Positions 34,175 through 39,850 of a stretch of 39,850 bases of DNA are shown here, piece after piece. This DNA is from JAXJYR01 sp964593515 (GTDB lineage: Bacteria; Bacillota_I; Bacilli_A; Erysipelotrichales; Erysipelotrichaceae), in contig CAZQJH010000002.1 in assembly GCA_964593515.1 (NCBI GenBank), positions 1 to 39,850 of the forward strand, given 5' to 3'. The notes below the pieces were generated by a model. That model saw only the letters and a program-made list of their open reading frames with translations. It searched no databases and was not told the origin of the DNA. Each line of letters starts with the position of its first letter. Within the stretch, counting starts at the first letter, position 1. The translations under genes and the position numbers were made by a program.

Positions 34175-35092
34175 TTATCGCACCTCTACATTCATTTGTT
34201 CATATACTTCAGATATTAGACTAGCTTGCGCTAAATCTTGACTAAAAGCACTAGCTCCACCACAAGCACTACCTAATTTTAATGCTTCTTGATAATCATT
34301 AGTTTTTAAATAACCAGCGATAAAACCAGCTACCATACTATCACCACTACCAACACTATTTAATAATTTACCTTTAGCACTATTACAATATAATACTTGA
34401 TGATCTTCACTAACTAATAATGCTCCTTTAGCCCCAAGTGAAACTAAGACATTTTTAGCCCCTTGTATTTGTAATTGTTTAGCATAATATATTAATTCTT
34501 CTTCATTATTGATTTTAGTAGCAAATAGTTCTTCTAATTCACGATGATTAGGTTTAATTAAAAAAGGTTTATAAGCTAATACATTCTTTAATAAATCATT
34601 TGTCGCATCAACAATAATTTTAATATTTTTATCACTTAATGATTTCATAATATATTCATAAATATTATTGGGTAATGAATTAGGAATACTACCAGCTAAG
34701 ACTAAAACATCATTATCTTGAATCTTTTGTAGTTTAGCTAATAATTCATCTATTTTAGTTTGACTAATATTAGGTCCACTTCCATTAATTTCAGTTTCAA
34801 CATTACTTTTCATCTTAATATTAATTCGTGAAATACCTTCATCTAACTTACATAAATCACAATTAAATCCACGTTTTAATAATCGATGTTCAATTTCATC
34901 ACCAGTAAAACCAGCAATAAAACCTAAAGCAGTTGTTTCTAAACCTAAACGAGCTAAAATAGTTGAAACATTAAATCCTTTACCTCCAGGATATATTTCT
35001 TCTTGAATTGAACGATTAGTTTCCCCTTCAACAAATTCATTTACATGCATAATATAATCCAAAGATGGATTAAAGGTAATGGTATAAATCAT
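34175..35092 (-). CDS. fruK: 1-phosphofructokinase
   Basis: This 305-residue PfkB-family kinase converts fructose-1-phosphate to fructose-1,6-bisphosphate. It shows FNPSLDY near the N-terminus, the GGKGFNVS sugar-binding motif (about 37-43) and the NSVGSGDSMVAGF signature with catalytic Asp251. It sits between fruR and fruA: its ATG overlaps the fruR stop by one base (TAATG) and its GGAGGTG ribosome site is in fruR. The context distinguishes it from tagatose-6-phosphate kinase, which is a close relative. Confidence 0.94.
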   Translation of the reverse strand: MIYTITFNPSLDYIMHVNEFVEGETNRSIQEEIYPGGKGFNVSTILARLGLETTALGFIAGFTGDEIEHRLLKRGFNCDLCKLDEGISRINIKMKSNVETEINGSGPNISQTKIDELLAKLQKIQDNDVLVLAGSIPNSLPNNIYEYIMKSLSDKNIKIIVDATNDLLKNVLAYKPFLIKPNHRELEELFATKINNEEELIYYAKQLQIQGAKNVLVSLGAKGALLVSEDHQVLYCNSAKGKLLNSVGSGDSMVAGFIAGYLKTNDYQEALKLGSACGGASAFSQDLAQASLISEVYEQMNVEVR

Positions 35093-35835
35093 TATTCATT
35101 CACCTCCACTACTTCACATTCTTGTTTATATCCTTCATTACAACGATCACTAATAATCACTGCTTCATGTAAATCAGCAAAACTAACATGATATACTTTA
35201 TCAAACTTACTATGATCAGCTAAAACATAAGCTTGTTGACATTTAGAAATCCCTAATTCTTTAATAGCTGCTTCTTCACTATCAGCAGTTGTGAAACCAT
35301 TGTTTAAATCAATTCCATTGGTACCAAAAAAACCTTTTGAAAAAGTATATTTATTTAAAACTTTCATTGCATTAGCTCCTACACAAGCTCCAGTAATATT
35401 TCTAATTTCACCACCTAAACAATAAACATGAAAACCTTTCATCGTTAATTGTTGTGCTTGCATTAATCCATTAGTAACATATCGAGCTTCTTTAGCTTGT
35501 AGATATTCAATCATTTCTAAAGTGGTTGAACCAGCATCTAAATAAACAACATCATCATTATTAATTAAAGATGCCGCATATTTAGCTATCATTTGTTTTT
35601 CTAAGGAATTTAATTGTTGTCTTTTGCTTAATGGATCTTCTTCCATTGTTGTAATTTTAGGAAGTAAGGTAGCTCCTCCATGTACCCTTTTTAAATATCC
35701 TTTTTGATCTAGTTCAACTAAATCACGACGAATACTTGATTCACTTGCATTAGTTAAGGCTACCAATTCATTAACGGTAATACTTCCTTGCTCATTCAGT
35801 AATTTAATAATTAGTTTGTGTCGTTGATTATCCAT
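35092..35835 (-). CDS. fruR: DeoR-family fructose operon regulator
   Basis: This 247-residue repressor has an N-terminal DeoR helix-turn-helix (about 18-40, with SESSIRRDLVELDQKG) and a GGATLLP hinge. A sugar-phosphate-sensing domain (about 75-245) follows, containing the DAGSTT loop. Fructose-1-phosphate is the usual signal for this family. I start it at the ATG at 35835, six bases after AGAGGTG, not at the GTG that belongs to that site. It is the first gene of the operon and faces a 14-bp perfect inverted repeat upstream of its promoter, so it is likely autoregulated. Confidence 0.92.
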   Translation of the reverse strand: MDNQRHKLIIKLLNEQGSITVNELVALTNASESSIRRDLVELDQKGYLKRVHGGATLLPKITTMEEDPLSKRQQLNSLEKQMIAKYAASLINNDDVVYLDAGSTTLEMIEYLQAKEARYVTNGLMQAQQLTMKGFHVYCLGGEIRNITGACVGANAMKVLNKYTFSKGFFGTNGIDLNNGFTTADSEEAAIKELGISKCQQAYVLADHSKFDKVYHVSFADLHEAVIISDRCNEGYKQECEVVEVNE

Positions 35836-35855
35836 ATATCTCACCTCTTGACTAC

Positions 35856-35884
35856 ATTATATGACCATTCATTCACTTTGTCAA
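35856..35884 (-). promoter_or_regulatory. fruR-fruK-fruA promoter
   Basis: A perfect TTGACA (35879-35884) and TATAAT (35856-35861) are spaced by 17 bp on the minus strand. The leader would be only about 14 nt, little more than the ribosome site. Confidence 0.85.
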
Positions 35885-35895
35885 GCGCTTACTTG
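35881..35895 (-). promoter_or_regulatory. Possible cre site at the fru -35
   Basis: The minus strand has AGTAAGCGCTTGACA, with a palindromic AAGCGCTT core as in cre sites but with two mismatches to the full consensus. It overlaps the -35 box, so CcpA control is plausible but not proven. Confidence 0.35.
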
Positions 35896-35928
35896 CATAT
35901 TCAGTCACTTATTTTGACTGAATATGCA
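35894..35928. promoter_or_regulatory. FruR operator candidate: 14-bp perfect inverted repeat
   Basis: TGCATATTCAGTCA (35894-35907) and its exact complement TGACTGAATATGCA (35915-35928) flank a 7-bp spacer. They lie directly upstream of the -35. A related half-site, GTGAATGAATGGTCA, falls between -35 and -10. Dyads of this kind are typical of DeoR-family binding. Confidence 0.7.
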
Positions 35929-35949
35929 AAACTATCTAAATTTAAGTCA

Positions 35950-35988
35950 AAAAAAATCCCCCTCATTGATAATGAAGGGGATTTTTAT
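35950..35988 (-). terminator. Terminator after the aconitase-X operon
   Basis: A stem of AAAATCCCC/GGGGATTTT (35953-35961, 35977-35985) with an inner TCATT/AATGA helix is followed by a T run on the minus strand. It lies 24 bp past the stop at 36013. Confidence 0.85.
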
Positions 35989-36012
35989 CTTAATCCTTAT
36001 TAATAATATTAT

Positions 36013-36459
36013 TTAATCATAAACTTCAACAATACCATCAGCTTTAACCTTAATCGTCATATCATCTTTAACATAATTAAGGAATTCTTCACCTAATGAA
36101 TCAATAACTGGCATTGTTACCTTATCTACCCATACATCAGCTAATACTGCTCCAGCAGCTGCTAAAGAATCAATATGATTAGCAAATAACATACAAGCAG
36201 GATTTTTTTCCATAGAACATGCACAATATAGTACTAAACCTCCAGTTGTTGAACCAATTGTTTGTGGAAGACATAAAGCTTTATTAATTAATGGTTTACC
36301 ATAAAGTTCTTTATTACTTTGATCTCCACATTTAACATCTTTATCACCAAACTGTAAGGCCATTTGTAAAGAAGCTAAAGTATTAAAACCTTCTTTAGTT
36401 ACCACAGCTTTCGCACTCACTTCTCCAGGAGTGATTACTCTACCTTTAAATTGTTTCAT
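36013..36459 (-). CDS. Aconitase X small (swivel) subunit, DUF126-type
   Basis: This 148-residue protein matches the swivelling domain of aconitase X. It has an N-terminal GRVITPGEVSAKAVV segment, the GSTTGG loop (about 69-74) where the family has a GS-rich active-site motif, and an ADVWVDKVTMPVID end. In two-subunit aconitase X enzymes it pairs with the large catalytic chain. Its ATG overlaps the stop of that gene by one base (TAATG). In the best-studied relatives the complex dehydrates cis-3-hydroxy-L-proline (bacteria) or mevalonate 5-phosphate (archaea). Which substrate applies here cannot be told from the sequence. Confidence 0.85.
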   Translation of the reverse strand: MKQFKGRVITPGEVSAKAVVTKEGFNTLASLQMALQFGDKDVKCGDQSNKELYGKPLINKALCLPQTIGSTTGGLVLYCACSMEKNPACMLFANHIDSLAAAGAVLADVWVDKVTMPVIDSLGEEFLNYVKDDMTIKVKADGIVEVYD

Positions 36460-37733
36460 TATGCCTTACCTCCAGTAATAATTTTTAAAATTTCGCCATC
36501 AGTATAATAACGAGCACTTGAATAAGTACGAAGTTTATTTGATGAAGTAATAACTGGCATCATTTTACAAAGTGGATTATTCATATACATTAATGGACAA
36601 ATATAAGAAGTAACAACTCCTAGCGCTTCTAAACGTGCAGCATATTCAGTTTGTTCAAATTTTTCTAATACTCCTGGAGCTGCTGTAAATACCGTATCAA
36701 CTACCACTTTCTTCTTACCATTCTTTTGTAATTCATTTTCAATATTTATCGTCCATTCTTTTAATTGTTCTAAAGAAAGATGTGGACATCCAACAAAACA
36801 AAGTTTAGGTTTAGCATTTGGATTTTTCCAAACAATTGGATAATTTTTTTGGACTCTTTCAAGTTCAGCATCATCAATAATATATTCTTTAGCTCCTTCA
36901 ACAATTAAACTTTCTTTAAGTTCAACTGCTTCAGGCGTAAGATTTTCAATATGATAAAGTCCTACCGCTCCATTTGATGCAGTTGCTGCCCCAAAATCTT
37001 TAAGATAAGCACGCGTTGCATCATTTAATTCACTACCAATCCATTTATCTAATCCTATAATATATGGAACATCTTCCATAACTTTCATTCCTATCGCTGA
37101 ACCAAGTAATTGTGCTTCAGGTTTTTTAGTTGTTTGAACCTTAATAATCCAAGTCGCTTTTCTTCCTTCATCACTAAGTAAACCAAAGTATGGAACATAA
37201 CCAACAATTGAACCCATAATATCAATAATACCTGAATTACGATTACATCTAGCTCCTAAAACTGAATTAGCATAAACAACTGCACTAGATTCAGCCCAAG
37301 AAAGAATATCACCTTTTTTAGGTGTATTCCCTACTTCATCCATATAACAAGTACAAGTAAAAGCATTCTTATCCATTAAACCTAATTGAGCTAATTGTTT
37401 TTCATAAAAATCTTGTTTCGTATACATAAATTTATTAAAAACTAAATTTTGTAGGAAGTTAGCAGGAACATTTTTATCAATTGGTCGAGGATCAACTGAG
37501 AATTTTTGTTCTGAAACAACTCCTGCATCTAAAATTTGTTGCATTAAATCATATACCGGTGACATAACTTTTAATCCAAAAGAAGTTACTAAATGATTAT
37601 ATTTTGAAGTAATTGGTACTAATTTTTCAGCTTCAAAAGCTTCTCCATATTTTACTAAGGTTTTCATTACCTTCGCTAGTGTTTCACCTTTTTCACCATC
37701 AAGAATAGCTTGCTGTTCTTTATTTAAAATCAT
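36459..37733 (-). CDS. Aconitase X large catalytic subunit, DUF521-type dehydratase
   Basis: This 424-residue protein has the aconitase X core. The central block (about 143-168) reads ILSWAESSAVVYANSVLGAR then CNRNSG. Candidate iron ligands are Cys127 or Cys129 in CTCYMDE, Cys163 in GARCNRN and a later cysteine in FVGCPH. The family is an iron-dependent hydro-lyase. The start follows AAGGAGTG. It lies 13 bp after the flavoprotein gene and overlaps the small-subunit gene, so the three form an operon. Dehydration of a hydroxy acid or hydroxyproline, with product handed to the flavoprotein, is my inference. Confidence 0.88.
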   Translation of the reverse strand: MILNKEQQAILDGEKGETLAKVMKTLVKYGEAFEAEKLVPITSKYNHLVTSFGLKVMSPVYDLMQQILDAGVVSEQKFSVDPRPIDKNVPANFLQNLVFNKFMYTKQDFYEKQLAQLGLMDKNAFTCTCYMDEVGNTPKKGDILSWAESSAVVYANSVLGARCNRNSGIIDIMGSIVGYVPYFGLLSDEGRKATWIIKVQTTKKPEAQLLGSAIGMKVMEDVPYIIGLDKWIGSELNDATRAYLKDFGAATASNGAVGLYHIENLTPEAVELKESLIVEGAKEYIIDDAELERVQKNYPIVWKNPNAKPKLCFVGCPHLSLEQLKEWTINIENELQKNGKKKVVVDTVFTAAPGVLEKFEQTEYAARLEALGVVTSYICPLMYMNNPLCKMMPVITSSNKLRTYSSARYYTDGEILKIITGGKA

Positions 37734-37746
37734 ATGTTTTCACTCC

Positions 37747-39816
37747 TTATAATTTCATACAAACATCCCAAGCACCCCAAATTACGCTACGAAGATTTCC
37801 TACTTTATTAGCATCTCCAATAACATGAATATGTCTAGCTTTTTCAACTAGTGGTGCTGGATTATATCCAACTGATAAAATTACCGAATTAGCTTCAACT
37901 TCAAAACTATTTCCTGCTTTATCTTTTAAAGTAACCCCATTTTCATTGATTTTACCTAATGAAGTTTCTAAATATACACTCACTTTATTAGTTTTAAAGA
38001 AATCTCGTAAATAACTTGTATTCGCAAGACTAATTCCTGGTGTCGTAATTAAGTCATCTTGCGTTTCAACAATTATCGGTTCTTTACCATTTAAGTATAA
38101 ATCATAAGCGATTTCACAACCAGTAAGTCCTCCCCCGACAACAACTACCTTATCACCAACTGTTTTATTACCTAATAAATAATCAGTTGCTTCAATAGCT
38201 CTTTCGACTCCTTCAACTGGAATAGTTCTAGCTTTAGCTCCGGTTGCAATAATAATTTCATCAGCATCTAACTTAGTAATATCTTTAATTTCACAATTCA
38301 TATTAACTTTAATTGGATATTTACTTACTTCACGAAGATACCAAGCAATTAAATCACGATCTTTTTCTTTAAAAGATGGTGATGCAGCAGCAATAAATAC
38401 TCCTCCAAGTTTATCACTTTTTTCATAAAGGGTTACTTGATGACCACGTTTAGCACAAACAATAGCCGCTTCCATACCACCAATACCACCACCAATAATA
38501 GCAATTTTCTTTTGTTTCTTAGCTGGTTTTAGATAGTATTTCTTTGATTGCATCGTTTCTGGATTTAAAGCACAACGTGCAAGTCCCATTGTATCTTTTA
38601 AATCTTGCGTATTCGCATGTCCCTTTGAAGATGAGAAATTAAAACATCCACTATGACAACAAATACAAGGTCGAATATCTTCTAAACGATCTTCAATTAA
38701 TTTAGTAATCCATTCTGGATCAGATAAGAACTGACGAGCAACCCCTAGTGCATCAATTCGTCCTTCACTAATTGCTTTAGCTCCAACTGTTGGGTCCATT
38801 CTACCTGCACATACTACTGGAATATCTACAAATTCTTTAATATGGGCCACATCTTCCAGATTACAGTTTTCAGGCATATACATAGGTGGATGTGCCCAAT
38901 ACCAAGAGTCATATGTTCCATTATCCGCATTCAACATATCATAACCAGCATCTTGTAAATACTTGGCTGCTTTTTCAGATTCTTCCATATTACGTCCAAC
39001 TTCAACATAATCTTCACCTGGCATAGCTCCTTCACAGAAGCCTTTCATTTTTGATTCTACCGAATAACGTAATGAAACAGGATAATCTTCTCCACAAGCT
39101 TCTTTAATTGCCTTCACAACTTCACTTGCAAAACGATAACGGTTTTCAAAACTTCCACCGTATTCATCATTACGTTTATTAAAGAATTCCATCGAGAATT
39201 GATCTAATAAGTATCCTTCATGTACCGCATGAACTTCAACTCCATCTACTCCAGCATCTTTACAAAGTTTAGCTGTTTTCGCAAATGCCTCAATAATTTC
39301 ATGAATTTGCTCAACACTCATTTCTGGACATTCAATATCATGTGCCCAACGTGATTTTTGAGGCGATGGCGAAGCTAACTCATGGGAAGTATCAATTACC
39401 GGCTTAATTAATTTACGCGTAATTTTATTTTTATGTAATGGCGCAACAAGTTCAGTAATAGCCCATGAACGCCCCATTCCAGCTGTAAGTTGAACAAATA
39501 ACTTAGCCCCAGTTTTATGAATTTCTTTCATATATTCACGTAATTCATCAAACATTTTAGGATTTTGCCATAACCATTTACCCCAAAATGTATCACGTAA
39601 AGGAGCAATACCTGGAATAATTAAACCAACATTATTTTTAGCTCTTTCTAGAAAGAAATTAGCTGCTTCTTTATCAAAGTGACATCCAGCAAGTTCAAAC
39701 CAACCAAATAATGATGTACCACCCATTGGACACATTACAATTCGGTTTTTAATCTCCACGTTACCTACTTTCCAAGGAGTAAACAACGCTTCATATTTCT
39801 TATCTGTTTTACTCAT
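37747..39816 (-). CDS. Old-yellow-enzyme/2-enoate reductase-like flavoprotein
   Basis: This 689-residue enzyme has an N-terminal FMN-binding TIM barrel (about 8-370) with LFTPWKVGNVEIKNRIV at its start and HAVHEGYLLDQF at about 196-207. An iron-sulfur cluster segment follows, with Cys384, Cys387, Cys391 and probably Cys415. A C-terminal FAD/NAD(P)-binding half has GGGIGGMEA near 442-450 and a second dinucleotide motif VVVGGGLTG. This is the plan of 2,4-dienoyl-CoA reductase, 2-enoate reductase and BaiCD/BaiH-type bile-acid enzymes, which reduce C=C bonds. The last cysteine is farther from the third (23 residues) than in the dienoyl-CoA reductases I know. It is the first gene seen of the aconitase X operon; the operon could extend beyond the right edge. 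Confidence 0.9.
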   Translation of the reverse strand: MSKTDKKYEALFTPWKVGNVEIKNRIVMCPMGGTSLFGWFELAGCHFDKEAANFFLERAKNNVGLIIPGIAPLRDTFWGKWLWQNPKMFDELREYMKEIHKTGAKLFVQLTAGMGRSWAITELVAPLHKNKITRKLIKPVIDTSHELASPSPQKSRWAHDIECPEMSVEQIHEIIEAFAKTAKLCKDAGVDGVEVHAVHEGYLLDQFSMEFFNKRNDEYGGSFENRYRFASEVVKAIKEACGEDYPVSLRYSVESKMKGFCEGAMPGEDYVEVGRNMEESEKAAKYLQDAGYDMLNADNGTYDSWYWAHPPMYMPENCNLEDVAHIKEFVDIPVVCAGRMDPTVGAKAISEGRIDALGVARQFLSDPEWITKLIEDRLEDIRPCICCHSGCFNFSSSKGHANTQDLKDTMGLARCALNPETMQSKKYYLKPAKKQKKIAIIGGGIGGMEAAIVCAKRGHQVTLYEKSDKLGGVFIAAASPSFKEKDRDLIAWYLREVSKYPIKVNMNCEIKDITKLDADEIIIATGAKARTIPVEGVERAIEATDYLLGNKTVGDKVVVVGGGLTGCEIAYDLYLNGKEPIIVETQDDLITTPGISLANTSYLRDFFKTNKVSVYLETSLGKINENGVTLKDKAGNSFEVEANSVILSVGYNPAPLVEKARHIHVIGDANKVGNLRSVIWGAWDVCMKL

Positions 39817-39850
39817 ATTATCATTTCCTTTCTATAAATACATTTATATC

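Noticed and set aside
1..39850. CRISPR arrays, tRNA or rRNA genes
   Set aside because: I saw no regularly spaced short repeats with unique spacers, no cloverleaf-type tRNA sequence and no rRNA-like conserved stretch.

Overview
The window is very AT-rich, with short gaps, strong AGGAGG-type ribosome binding sites, Firmicute-type PTS operons with CcpA-like sites, and S-layer-homology (SLH) anchored exoenzymes. This points to a low-GC gut Firmicute. My inference is an Erysipelotrichales/Coprobacillaceae-type commensal of the Thomasclavelia kind; no rRNA is present to settle it. Nearly every gene is on the minus strand. I see no tRNA, rRNA, CRISPR array, insertion sequence or phage gene.

Region 1 (1-15103) holds three very large secreted modular proteins, each with its own promoter; the second and third each end in a terminator inside the window. 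They are a clan GH-D-like TIM-barrel glycosidase that runs off the left edge, a LamG/SGNH esterase-like protein with three SLH domains, and a 2164-residue GH89 alpha-N-acetylglucosaminidase with CBM32, FIVAR and three SLH domains. Together they look like a cell-wall-tethered toolkit for trimming capped, acetylated host mucin glycans.

Region 2 (15104-17582) holds a HAD phosphatase facing a metallophosphoesterase plus a YjdF/DUF2238-like membrane protein. Region 3 (17585-22930) is a sucrose locus: scrR, then scrA-scrB-scrK from a strong promoter with two LacI/CcpA-like operators. Upstream of scrR, a close-packed set (22951-26110) encodes an FMN reductase-like protein, an OB-fold protein and two amidohydrolases of unknown substrate.

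Region 4 (26235-32502) holds small proteins, a TPR gene broken by an early in-frame stop, a YbjQ-family gene, and a perfect-looking 2187-bp direct tandem duplication. The duplication carries a whole aldehyde dehydrogenase gene and a small membrane protein gene. Its junction fuses the start of the ybjQ-like gene to the 3' end of fruA. Region 5 (32284-35928) is a fructose operon, fruR-fruK-fruA, behind a consensus promoter with a 14-bp perfect inverted repeat upstream. Region 6 (35950-39816) is an operon of an old-yellow-enzyme/2-enoate reductase-like flavoprotein and both subunits of an aconitase-X-type dehydratase, a combination that suggests an undefined dehydration/reduction pathway.

The items most worth checking are the tandem duplication, the aconitase X plus enoate-reductase operon, the modular mucin enzymes with their exchanged and duplicated modules, and the broken TPR gene.
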